A stretch of DNA of 8,257 nucleotides from SIG440 sp045532055 (GCA_045532055.1 JAZSFF010000044.1:1-8257); one strand, 5' to 3'; positions 1-5,849 are shown, counted from the stretch's first letter. The notes: generated by a model from the letters alone, not told the origin. Numbers and translations are program-made.

Positions 1-239
1 TCGTTGGCAATTATTCCTGCCAAAGTGGTTTTTCCTAAGCCCGGAGGGCCATAAAGAAGAACGTGGTCCAATGACTCGCCTCTTTTCTTTGCGGCTTCCA
101 TAAATACCTTCAGGTTTTCCTTTGCCTTTTTCTGCCCGATATAGTCTTTAAGCAGTTTGGGCCTCAGGCTATATTCAATTTCGTTGTCCCCTCCTATTTC
201 ACCCGAGGTAACAATTGTGTTTTCCTGTTCAAAATCCAT
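1..239 (-). CDS. ruvB: Holliday junction branch migration ATPase RuvB, N-terminal part (cut by window edge)
   Basis: RuvB is the AAA+ motor that, as a hexameric ring on each side of a RuvA-bound Holliday junction, pumps DNA to drive branch migration in recombinational repair. Only the first 79 codons are present; the gene runs off the left edge. Visible are the family's early block SLRPKLLKDYIGQ (residues 24-36) and the Walker A nucleotide-binding loop GPPGLGKTT (residues 64-72). The ATG lies 6 bases past the ruvA stop, with an AAAGG ribosome-binding site inside the last codons of ruvA, so the two are translated from one message. The sensor and winged-helix domains lie outside the window. Identification is firm from the Walker A context and from the ruvA and ruvC neighbours. 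Confidence 0.96.
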   Translation of the reverse strand, partial: MDFEQENTIVTSGEIGGDNEIEYSLRPKLLKDYIGQKKAKENLKVFMEAAKKRGESLDHVLLYGPPGLGKTTLAGIIAN

Positions 240-245
240 AAGACA

Positions 246-851
246 TTAACCTTTCATCAAATTTTTAAGGGCTGTCTTTACTATCTCTTCAACTGTACCT
301 GTGGCACCTGCTACTGCCCGTTTTGCCTCCTGTGCCGAATAGCCCAGAACAACCAGAGCACTTACCGCTTCGTCAGTTTCGGAGTTTCCGCCGTGATATA
401 CCTCTACCACTTCGTTTGAGGAAATATCAGCAACATCCACACCTTTAAATTTATCCTTAAGCTCCAGAACTATACGTTCCGCCCCCTTGGCACCAAGACC
501 CGGGGTATTGCTTGCTATATACTTGTAATCATTTGTAACAACACAGAGTGCAAACTTGGATGGTGAGATATTGGAAAGCAGAGCAATAGCCGTCTTTGCA
601 CCCACACGGGATACCCCGATTATCATTTCAAACAAGTTCAGCTCATCCAAGGTGGCAAATCCATAAATGTCAAATACATCCGCCGATGCCTTAAAGTTTG
701 TATAGGTAAAAAGCTTGACATTATCACCGACTTCGCCCAACGCTTCCAATGTTTTTGTGCTGGCATAAAGTTTGTAACCTACGCCCCCTGCATCAACAAC
801 CGCAAAGCTGTCACCTTTCATCACAAGCTGTCCTGATATGTAATAAAACAT
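246..851 (-). CDS. ruvA: Holliday junction DNA-binding protein RuvA
   Basis: RuvA (201 aa, normal length) forms tetramers that hold the four-way junction flat and load RuvB. The family layout is recognisable: an N-terminal OB-fold beginning MFYYISGQLV (about residues 1-63), two helix-hairpin-helix DNA-binding motifs (about 71-95 and 112-135, the second around TPGLGAKGAERIVLELKDK), an acidic linker (about 137-158), and a small C-terminal domain (about 159-201) that contacts RuvB. Residue 82 in the first hairpin motif is Arg (SRVGAKTA), where I recall Gly as usual. The ATG at 849-851 is preceded by a purine-rich but weak ribosome-binding stretch (AGAGAG). It sits 94 bases after ruvC and 6 bases before ruvB. 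The 94-base gap may carry its own promoter (896-924). Confidence 0.97.
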   Translation of the reverse strand: MFYYISGQLVMKGDSFAVVDAGGVGYKLYASTKTLEALGEVGDNVKLFTYTNFKASADVFDIYGFATLDELNLFEMIIGVSRVGAKTAIALLSNISPSKFALCVVTNDYKYIASNTPGLGAKGAERIVLELKDKFKGVDVADISSNEVVEVYHGGNSETDEAVSALVVLGYSAQEAKRAVAGATGTVEEIVKTALKNLMKG

Positions 852-895
852 GAATCTCTCTGCCTTTCTGTGTTTACACTTCTTTTAACCTTATT

Positions 896-924
896 ATTAT
901 ACTACTGTTTTATCCAAAAAACAA
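896..924 (-). promoter_or_regulatory. Possible internal promoter for ruvAB
   Basis: Read on the minus strand, TTGTTT (919-924) is followed after 17 bases by a perfect TATAAT (896-901), about 45 bases before the ruvA start. The -35 matches consensus at only three of six bases, so the call rests on the -10 and the spacing. If real, ruvAB could be made independently of ruvC. The gap is A+T-rich, so chance is possible. Confidence 0.42.
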
Positions 925-945
925 GTATTTGTTGCATTTTCCCAT

Positions 946-1428
946 TTACCATTTTGCCGCCCGATACGAATGTGCATGGCATATAGCAATGGCAAGTGCA
1001 TCAGCGGTATCATCGGGCTTGGGTACCTTTTCGAGGTTGAGTATTGCCTTGGTCATTTGCTGAACCTGACCTTTTTCCGCACGGCCGTATCCCACAACCG
1101 CCTGCTTTACCTGAAGCGGGGTATATTCAAAAATGGGAACACCGCAGTTCTTTGCCGCAAGAACCAGAACGCCCCTTGCCTGAGCAACATTTATTGCTGT
1201 CTTCTGGTTGCTGTTGAAAAACAGTTCCTCAATAGCCATAACATCGGGCTTTACCCGATTTATTATTTCGGTAAGTTCATCATAAATCTTCTTAAGGCGG
1301 TCAAACATATCCTCCCCCGCATTGGTTGTAATTGCCCCGTAATCCACAACCTTAAATCGGTTGCCCTCATAATCCAGAACCCCAACACCCACGATTGCAA
1401 ACCCGGGGTCTATCCCTAAAATCCTCAT
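946..1428 (-). CDS. ruvC: Crossover junction endodeoxyribonuclease RuvC
   Basis: RuvC is the dimeric, Mg2+-dependent RNase-H-fold nuclease that cuts Holliday junctions symmetrically and so completes RuvAB-driven resolution. At 160 aa it has normal length. All four acidic catalytic positions are visible: D7 in MRILGIDPG, E67 in AIEELFF, and D140 and D143 in the C-terminal DDTADALAIAICHAH block. The ATG at 1426-1428 is supported by GGGAAGG at 1438-1444, with 9 bases of spacing. It is the first gene of the minus-strand ruvC-ruvA-ruvB set seen here and is divergent from argG. I could not find a convincing promoter for it in the A+T-rich gap, where the ARG boxes also lie. A long ORF on the opposite strand is a shadow of this gene. 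Confidence 0.97.
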   Translation of the reverse strand: MRILGIDPGFAIVGVGVLDYEGNRFKVVDYGAITTNAGEDMFDRLKKIYDELTEIINRVKPDVMAIEELFFNSNQKTAINVAQARGVLVLAAKNCGVPIFEYTPLQVKQAVVGYGRAEKGQVQQMTKAILNLEKVPKPDDTADALAIAICHAHSYRAAKW

Positions 1429-1471
1429 TTTTCAGTACCTTCCCATAAAAAATGTATATAAAACATTAAAT

Positions 1472-1510
1472 AATGCATAAAAATTCATAATCTTTGCATA
1501 AAAATACAAA
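1472..1510 (+). promoter_or_regulatory. Tandem ARG boxes (arginine repressor ArgR/AhrC operator)
   Basis: Two 18-base sites, AATGCATAAAAATTCATA (1472-1489) and TTTGCATAAAAATACAAA (1493-1510), share the core TGCATAAAAAT and are separated by 3 bases, giving a 21-base period. Both closely resemble the Bacillus subtilis AhrC consensus as I remember it (CATGAATAAAAATTCAAG-like, about 13-14 of 18 positions). The 3-base gap is the classic spacing of paired ARG boxes bound by one ArgR hexamer. They end 17 bases upstream of the argG -35. I infer arginine-dependent repression of argGH. Binding has not been shown, and the stretch is A+T-rich. Confidence 0.66.
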
Positions 1511-1527
1511 AAAGTTTAAAAAAACTG

Positions 1528-1556
1528 TTGCAATTTTCCACAACATCCATTATAAT
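1528..1556 (+). promoter_or_regulatory. Sigma-A promoter of argGH
   Basis: TTGCAA (1528-1533), a 17-base spacer and a perfect TATAAT (1551-1556) form a strong housekeeping promoter. Transcription would start near 1563, giving a leader of about 60 bases before argG. The tandem ARG boxes lie just upstream. Confidence 0.82.
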
Positions 1557-1621
1557 ATAAAAAGCGAAATAAGACAAGCCTTTTTTACAGTGCTTGCCGA
1601 ATATACAGGAGGAATTAGATT

Positions 1622-2839
1622 ATGGCAAAAGATAAAGTTGTTCTGGCTTACTCAGGTGGCCTTGACACATCGATTATCATTCAGTGGCTCAAAGAAAATT
1701 ATGACTATGACGTTGTTTGCGTATGCGGCGATGTTGGTCAGGGAAAAGAGACTGACGGTCTTGAAGAACGTGCTATAAAGTCAGGCGCTCTTAAATGTTA
1801 CATAGAGGATTTGAGGGATGAATATGTAAAGGATTACATTTTCCCTACACTTAAATCAGGTGCAATGTACGAGGGCAAATACCTCCTCGGCACATCACAC
1901 GCAAGACCTATCATCGCAAAGAGACTGGTTGAAATTGCTCAAAAAGAGGGTGCGGTTGCAATCTGTCACGGAGCAACTGGTAAGGGCAACGACCAGGTGC
2001 GTTTTGAACTTGGTATCAAGGCTCTTGACCCATCACTCAAGATTATTGCTCCCTGGAGAATCTGGGACATCAAATCAAGAGAAGATGCTGTTGACTATGC
2101 AAACGCTCATGGAATTGAAATTCCCGTTACAAAAAAAGATCTCTATTCAAGAGACAGAAACATCTGGCACATCAGCCACGAGGGTATGGATTTGGAAGAC
2201 CCCTGGAACGAGCCGCAGCTTGACAGTCTGCTTAAGCTGGGTGTATCACCTGAGGCTGCTCCTGATGAACCCACATATGTTGAGATTGAATTCGTTGCTG
2301 GCGAGCCTGTTGCAGTAAACGGCGAAAAATTATCACCCGTTGCTCTTGTTGAAAATCTCAACGCTCTTGGCGGTGCAAACGGTGTAGGTATTGCTGACAT
2401 CGTTGAGGACAGACTTGTTGGAATGAAGTCAAGAGGCGTTTATGAAACCCCCGGCGGTACAATCCTTTACACCGCTATTCAGGAACTTGAGTATCTCTGC
2501 CTTGACCGTGACACTCAGGCTTTCAAGAGACTGAGCCAGACACAGTTCTCACAGCTTGTTTATGACGGCAAATGGTTCACACCTCTCCGCGAGGCAATGT
2601 CAGCAATGTATGACGAGATGGATAAGTACGTTACAGGTACAGTAAAGCTCAAACTCTACAAAGGCAACTGCACACCTGCAGGTGCAAAATCCAAATATTC
2701 ACTTTACAACGAGGATATCGCTTCATTCGGTGACAGCAAAGAACTTTACAGTCACAAGGACAGTGAGGGATTTATCAATCTTTATGGTCTGCCCCTCAAG
2801 GTTCGTGCACTGATGAAGAAAAAGAACAACGAGGACTAA
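1622..2839 (+). CDS. argG: Argininosuccinate synthase
   Basis: This cytoplasmic enzyme joins citrulline and aspartate, using ATP (released as AMP and PPi), to make argininosuccinate, the penultimate step of arginine synthesis. At 405 aa it has normal length. The N-type ATP pyrophosphatase loop AYSGGLDTS is at residues 9-17. Substrate-binding blocks HGATGKGNDQVRFE (116-129) and YSRDRNIWHISHEG (175-188) are intact, followed by the synthetase domain and a C-terminal helix. The ATG is preceded by a strong AGGAGG (1607-1612) with 9 bases of spacing. argH follows 61 bases after its stop, and the pair is probably one transcript from the promoter at 1528-1556, repressed by arginine through the ARG boxes. 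No damage is visible. Confidence 0.98.
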   Translation: MAKDKVVLAYSGGLDTSIIIQWLKENYDYDVVCVCGDVGQGKETDGLEERAIKSGALKCYIEDLRDEYVKDYIFPTLKSGAMYEGKYLLGTSHARPIIAKRLVEIAQKEGAVAICHGATGKGNDQVRFELGIKALDPSLKIIAPWRIWDIKSREDAVDYANAHGIEIPVTKKDLYSRDRNIWHISHEGMDLEDPWNEPQLDSLLKLGVSPEAAPDEPTYVEIEFVAGEPVAVNGEKLSPVALVENLNALGGANGVGIADIVEDRLVGMKSRGVYETPGGTILYTAIQELEYLCLDRDTQAFKRLSQTQFSQLVYDGKWFTPLREAMSAMYDEMDKYVTGTVKLKLYKGNCTPAGAKSKYSLYNEDIASFGDSKELYSHKDSEGFINLYGLPLKVRALMKKKNNED

Positions 2840-2852
2840 TTCAAAATTCAAA

Positions 2853-2875
2853 CAGGGGCATCTCTGATGCCCCTG
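2853..2875 (+). other. Intergenic hairpin between argG and argH
   Basis: CAGGGGCATC (2853-2862) pairs perfectly with GATGCCCCTG (2866-2875) around a three-base TCT loop, a 10-bp G+C-rich stem. It is followed by AATTTCTATG rather than a run of T, so it does not look like a normal intrinsic terminator. It more likely stabilises the upstream message, causes partial termination or processing, or tunes the argG:argH ratio. The structure is plain in the sequence; its role is inference. Confidence 0.7.
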
Positions 2876-2900
2876 AATTTCTATGTATAGGAGAAAAATT

Positions 2901-4262
2901 ATGAAACTTTGGGGTGGAAGATTTTCCAAATCAACAGATGCGGCAGTTGACGACTTCAATTCGTCAATCCGTTTTGACAGCCGTATGTACAAACAGGATA
3001 TCCGTGGCAGCCAGGCACACGCAAAGATGCTTGGCAAACAGGGCATAATTCCTCAGGCGGATGCTGACCTTATTGTAAAGACCTTAGGGGAAATTTTGAC
3101 TGATATTGAAGACGGTAAGGTGGAATTCCGTATCGACGCCGAAGATATCCATATGAATATAGAAACCATTCTGATTTCCCGTATCGGTGATGTGGGCAAA
3201 CGCCTCCACACAGGCAGAAGCCGCAACAACCAGGTTGCACTTGATAATAAGCTTTACCTTCGTGACGAGGCAGAAACGCTGAAAGAAATGCTCTGCGAAT
3301 TGCAAAAAACAATTCTTTCTCTTGCAGAGGCAAATCTTGACACCATCATGCCCGGTTATACGCATCTCCAAAAAGCACAACCAATCACCTTTGCACATCA
3401 CATCATGGCATATTACGAAATGTTTGGTCGTGACCTTTCAAGGCTTTGCGACTGGAAAGACCGCATGAACATTATGCCACTCGGCAGCGGTGCACTGGCA
3501 GGAACAACCTACCCTCTTGACAGAGAATTTGTTGCAAAGGAACTGGAATTTAACGGCATAACCCAAAACAGTATTGATGGTGTTTCTGACCGCGACTTTG
3601 TTTGTGAGCTTGCCTTTGTTCTGTCGATGATTATGGTTCACCTCAGCCGTTTCTCAGAGGAAATTATCCTCTGGAGTTCCAACGAGTTTGGTTTCATCAC
3701 TCTGGACGACGCATACAGCACAGGTTCCAGCATAATGCCACAGAAGAAGAATCCTGATATAGCCGAGCTTGCCCGTGGTAAGTCAGGCAGAGTGTTTGGT
3801 TCACTCATGGGGCTTCTTACCATGCTAAAAGGTCTGCCCCTTGCATACAACAAGGATATGCAGGAGGATAAGGAACAGATTTTTGACGCACTGGACACCG
3901 TTAAAATGTGCCTGCCCGTATTCTGCGGCATGCTTGCCACAATGAAGATAAACCGCACAGCAATGCTTGAGGGAGCAAAGGGTGGTTTCACCAATGCAAC
4001 AGACGTGGCGGATTACCTTGTCAAAAAAGGCCTGCCTTTCCGTGATGCACACGCGGTTGTAGGCAGAATGGTTGCATATTGTCTTGACACAAATCAGGTG
4101 CTTGACGCATTGACCATGGACGAATTTAAGGACTTTTCTCCATTGTTTAACGAGGAAATCTACACAGCAATCTCCCTTGAAACCTGTGTTAATATGCGAA
4201 AAATTCCTGGCGGTCCCGCAACGGATACCATGAAGGCAGTAATTGAGGGTTATAAAAAATAA
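2901..4262 (+). CDS. argH: Argininosuccinate lyase
   Basis: ArgH splits argininosuccinate into arginine and fumarate, the last step of arginine synthesis. It belongs to the fumarase/aspartase superfamily and works as a tetramer whose active sites are shared between subunits. I choose the ATG at 2901 (453 aa, starting MKLWGGRFSK as in the family) over an in-frame ATG at 2883, because AGGAG at 2889-2893 lies 7 bases upstream of 2901 and would fall inside the longer reading. The superfamily signature GSSIMPQKKNPD (residues 275-286) carries the flexible catalytic-serine loop. YTHLQKAQP (about 153-161) holds the conserved His, and TGRSRNNQ (about 104-111) is the other conserved active-site block. 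A strong terminator follows the stop at once, so the arg operon ends here. Confidence 0.98.
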   Translation: MKLWGGRFSKSTDAAVDDFNSSIRFDSRMYKQDIRGSQAHAKMLGKQGIIPQADADLIVKTLGEILTDIEDGKVEFRIDAEDIHMNIETILISRIGDVGKRLHTGRSRNNQVALDNKLYLRDEAETLKEMLCELQKTILSLAEANLDTIMPGYTHLQKAQPITFAHHIMAYYEMFGRDLSRLCDWKDRMNIMPLGSGALAGTTYPLDREFVAKELEFNGITQNSIDGVSDRDFVCELAFVLSMIMVHLSRFSEEIILWSSNEFGFITLDDAYSTGSSIMPQKKNPDIAELARGKSGRVFGSLMGLLTMLKGLPLAYNKDMQEDKEQIFDALDTVKMCLPVFCGMLATMKINRTAMLEGAKGGFTNATDVADYLVKKGLPFRDAHAVVGRMVAYCLDTNQVLDALTMDEFKDFSPLFNEEIYTAISLETCVNMRKIPGGPATDTMKAVIEGYKK

Positions 4263-4266
4263 AGAA

Positions 4267-4295
4267 AAAAACGGCTTGCAAAGCAAGCCGTTTTT
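4267..4295. terminator. Two-way intrinsic terminator (argH / small Cys-rich gene)
   Basis: AAAAACGGCTTGC (4267-4279) pairs over 13 bp with GCAAGCCGTTTTT (4283-4295) around an AAA loop. The T run follows the stem on the plus strand, and the A run gives a T run on the minus strand. It can therefore end both the argGH transcript and the convergent small gene, whose stop codon overlaps its right edge. Confidence 0.92.
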
Positions 4296-4486
4296 CAGTT
4301 TTGTTTTCTTACAATTTTGTATTCATCATAAAAGCTGTAATATGGACAGGCATTATGTCCCGATGCATAAAATCTTGACACCTCATCCTCGTCAAGATTT
4401 ACGGTACACACATCACAGCCCAATTCATAGTCATAATCAAAGTACGCACAGCTTTCACACTGGGTAATTTTTTGTTTTTTATCCAT
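4295..4486 (-). CDS. Small Cys-rich protein, DUF6472-like
   Basis: A 63-aa protein of unknown function that resembles DUF6472, a family of short Cys-rich proteins common in Clostridia; this is from memory of the pattern, not a search. It has two CxxC pairs, C10/C13 (CESC) and C24/C27 (CDVC), a fifth Cys at 47 in a CPYY motif, and an acidic/aromatic middle (YFDYDYELG, NLDEDEVSRFY). A small zinc- or iron-binding fold is plausible but inferred. No signal peptide or membrane segment is visible. The start is chosen at ATG 4484-4486 because GGTGAT (4491-4496), matching the 5' part of a full Shine-Dalgarno sequence, lies just before it. ATG 4490-4492 (two residues longer) is possible, while a TTG at 4529 lies in the promoter. 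The gene converges on argH and diverges from the OLE promoter. Confidence 0.8.
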   Translation of the reverse strand: MDKKQKITQCESCAYFDYDYELGCDVCTVNLDEDEVSRFYASGHNACPYYSFYDEYKIVRKQN

Positions 4487-4502
4487 TTTCATCACCACAA
4501 AA

Positions 4503-4531
4503 ATTCTAACATATCCAAAGTCAAAAATCAA
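4503..4531 (-). promoter_or_regulatory. Likely promoter of the small Cys-rich gene
   Basis: On the minus strand, TTGATT (4526-4531), 17 bases and TAGAAT (4503-4508) match consensus at four and five of six positions. Transcription would start near 4496, leaving a leader of only about 10-12 bases. That favours the short start at 4486. It lies back to back with the OLE promoter, with 10 bases between the two -35 boxes. Confidence 0.48.
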
Positions 4532-4541
4532 CCCAAATTTG

Positions 4542-4570
4542 TTGACATTACTTATTAAATAGGATATAAT
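4542..4570 (+). promoter_or_regulatory. Perfect consensus sigma-A promoter of OLE RNA - oapA - dxs - tlyA
   Basis: TTGACA (4542-4547), exactly 17 bases, then TATAAT (4565-4570): all 12 consensus bases match at optimal spacing. The predicted start is about 4577. It lies just before the structured RNA, as expected for a highly abundant transcript. Confidence 0.93.
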
Positions 4571-4576
4571 TATTTT

Positions 4577-5220
4577 GAGAGATTATAGGGTAACGGTATT
4601 CTAGTCAGTTACTTCGTTTCCCAGGGCGGGCCTAAAAATTCGCCGAAGGGCATATCGATGAAGTTCCTTGTGCGTGCTTGCGACGCCCAGTCGTGGGTGT
4701 GTGCTGGGAGTTAAGGTTTAGGGGCGATCCGCAACGGCATGTGGGCGTTGACCCCTTTTCCGCGGAGGCCTGTGACCGTGTAATGAACGGGACATCCCGC
4801 CGTTATACGTATCAGGTTAAAACCTGCGTTGCGGTACCATTCTGGTGCTGTGGGCAGTGTAGCCTGCCTTGAGTGGGCATGGTGGATAATTGTTCAGACT
4901 GTCATTCCACGGCCATGGGGTGATATGTTATTGCTTTTTGAAACCATGTTTGCAAAAGAGGCTAAGAAACGCATGTAGCTGTCGGGGAAAACCCCTAGAC
5001 CGTTCTCGGACTGAGGTCTGGTGCATATGCAGGATTGTAGTGTGTACTCAGTGGCAATCAGGTAACGCTTGATGCGGAGCTTGCTCTGTATCTTCGGCAA
5101 CGGTGCGTGGCAGGTTTTAAAAGGAAACTGCCCCTTTGGCAACAATCGGGCAATCTGTCGGGAAATCCAACCTGACCTAAGGCACAAAATTTACTGTATA
5201 TGCTACCCTTTTATTTTCTC
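4577..5220 (+). ncRNA. ole: OLE RNA (ornate, large, extremophilic)
   Basis: A stretch of about 640 bases without a credible gene, richer in G+C than its flanks and full of short hairpins. I identify it as OLE RNA, a conserved structured RNA of about 600 nt from Firmicutes that goes to the cell membrane in a complex with OapA and is tied to cold, alcohol and Mg2+ stress tolerance. Evidence: it lies directly upstream of a four-helix OapA-like gene followed by dxs and tlyA, the known OLE neighbourhood; its size fits; and a perfect promoter precedes it. Visible pairing includes a closing stem AGGGTA (4587-4592) with TACCCT (5204-5209), and outside it GAGA (4577-4580) with TCTC (5217-5220). Local hairpins are CAGGT/ACCTG (4813-4826), GGGG-AAAA-CCCC (4984-4995), AGACC/GGTCT (4997-5019), CGGAG-CTTG-CTCTG (5075-5088) and a bulged stem near 5108-5132. 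The ends are inferred from the promoter and closing stem. No terminator precedes oapA, so OLE is probably processed from, or read through into, the operon message. Confidence 0.9.
4587..5209 (+). other. Long-range closing stem of OLE RNA
   Basis: AGGGTA at 4587-4592 is fully complementary to TACCCT at 5204-5209, and GAGA at 4577-4580 to TCTC at 5217-5220 beyond an A/T-rich internal loop. Together they bring the two ends of the RNA domain together and set its limits. Short stems can occur by chance over 600 bases; their position at both ends of the G+C-rich region is what supports this one. Confidence 0.55.
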
Positions 5221-5236
5221 TTTACTTAGAAATTTC

Positions 5237-5240
5237 GGAG
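5237..5240 (+). promoter_or_regulatory. Ribosome-binding site deciding the oapA TTG start
   Basis: GGAG lies 11 bases before TTG 5252-5254. Upstream in the same frame the sequence is OLE RNA, and the nearby ATG at 5241 is out of frame and stops at once. The spacing is a little long. Confidence 0.5.
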
Positions 5241-5251
5241 ATGAGATAGTA

Positions 5252-5836
5252 TTGAAAGACGATATACCTCGAAAACATAAGGTTAAATTCAAACCATCAA
5301 ACTTCAAAAAAAGCGACAACAGCTGGGTGATCAAAACAATTGTTATCACCTTTTGCCTCTCGGCTCTTTTTACGGTTCTGTCCAGCGGCGTTATGGAAAT
5401 GGTCAGCCTTTGGATTGCTGTCTTGATTTTGCTGTTTATTATATCCTTGGGCATACTTTTTGATATAGTAGGCATGGCTGTCACAACCGCAGATGAGGCA
5501 CCCTTTCATTCCATGGCGGCAAAACGTGTCAGGTTTTCAGACCGTGCCATCAAACTCATAAAATCAAAGGACAAGGTGTCCAACTTCTGCAACGATGTTA
5601 TCGGTGACATCTGCGGTATCATCAGTGGTTCTGCCTCGGCTGCAGTTGTTGCATATATTATAAAAACCTACCCCAATTTAAACGGTTTTCTCCTTAGCCT
5701 GGTTATTACTGCATTTGTTGCGGCACTTACAGTAGGCGGCAAAGCTGCGGGCAAAAGCATTGCCATCAGATACAGCAATCTTATTGTCTACAACGTGGCG
5801 AGAGTCTTGTCTGTTTTCAATTTCAGGGGTAAATAA
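5252..5836 (+). CDS. oapA: OLE-associated membrane protein OapA
   Basis: OapA is the integral membrane protein that binds OLE RNA and brings it to the membrane. In studied Bacillus strains the complex supports growth under cold, short-chain alcohol and Mg2+ stress. Read from TTG 5252 it has 194 aa. The N-terminus is strongly basic (RKHKVKFKPSNFKK, residues 7-20), suited to touching RNA. Four hydrophobic segments follow at about 26-48, 51-75, 117-137 and 145-164. The loop after the second, DIVGMAVTTADEAPFHSMA (71-89), carries conserved-looking acidic and His residues; it loosely recalls the DUF21/CNNM Mg2+ transporter core, a weak inference. The frame stays open upstream into OLE RNA, but that part is not protein-like. 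dxs starts 13 bases after the stop. The call rests on topology, RNA context and gene order. Confidence 0.88.
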   Translation: MKDDIPRKHKVKFKPSNFKKSDNSWVIKTIVITFCLSALFTVLSSGVMEMVSLWIAVLILLFIISLGILFDIVGMAVTTADEAPFHSMAAKRVRFSDRAIKLIKSKDKVSNFCNDVIGDICGIISGSASAAVVAYIIKTYPNLNGFLLSLVITAFVAALTVGGKAAGKSIAIRYSNLIVYNVARVLSVFNFRGK

Positions 5837-5849
5837 AAATGGTGTTCCT

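Noticed and set aside
970..1419. 149-codon plus-strand ORF opposite ruvC
   Set aside because: Shadow of ruvC, whose catalytic residues and start site are all in place on the minus strand.
1549..1577. Minus-strand promoter using the palindromic ATTATAAT for ruvC
   Set aside because: The -35 (TTGTCT) is only fair and it lies more than 100 bases from ruvC; the same bases make a much better plus-strand promoter.
1494..1778. 94-codon ORF overlapping the argG start
   Set aside because: It runs through the promoter and argG in another frame with no ribosome-binding site.
2883..2900. argH start at ATG 2883
   Set aside because: The AGGAG ribosome-binding site (2889-2893) lies after it and is well placed for ATG 2901; the family begins MKLWGGRF.
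4678..5187. Short open frames on both strands (4678-4872, 4890-5072, 4894-5187)
   Set aside because: They lie inside the OLE RNA, lack ribosome-binding sites and give Cys/Arg-rich, non-protein-like translations; the region behaves as structured RNA.
4577..5220. T-box, riboswitch, tmRNA, RNase P or group II intron as the identity of the large RNA
   Set aside because: No T-box motif, no tmRNA tag reading frame with its tRNA-like end, no RNase P core that I recognise, no intron-encoded protein; synteny with oapA-dxs-tlyA points to OLE.
5069..5251. Upstream in-frame extension of oapA to 5069
   Set aside because: The extension is the 3' part of OLE RNA; the protein-like sequence and ribosome-binding site begin at 5237-5252.
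5760..5849. N-terminal extension of dxs to 5760
   Set aside because: It would overlap the end of oapA in another frame, and the family start MKKILDEINS is at 5850.
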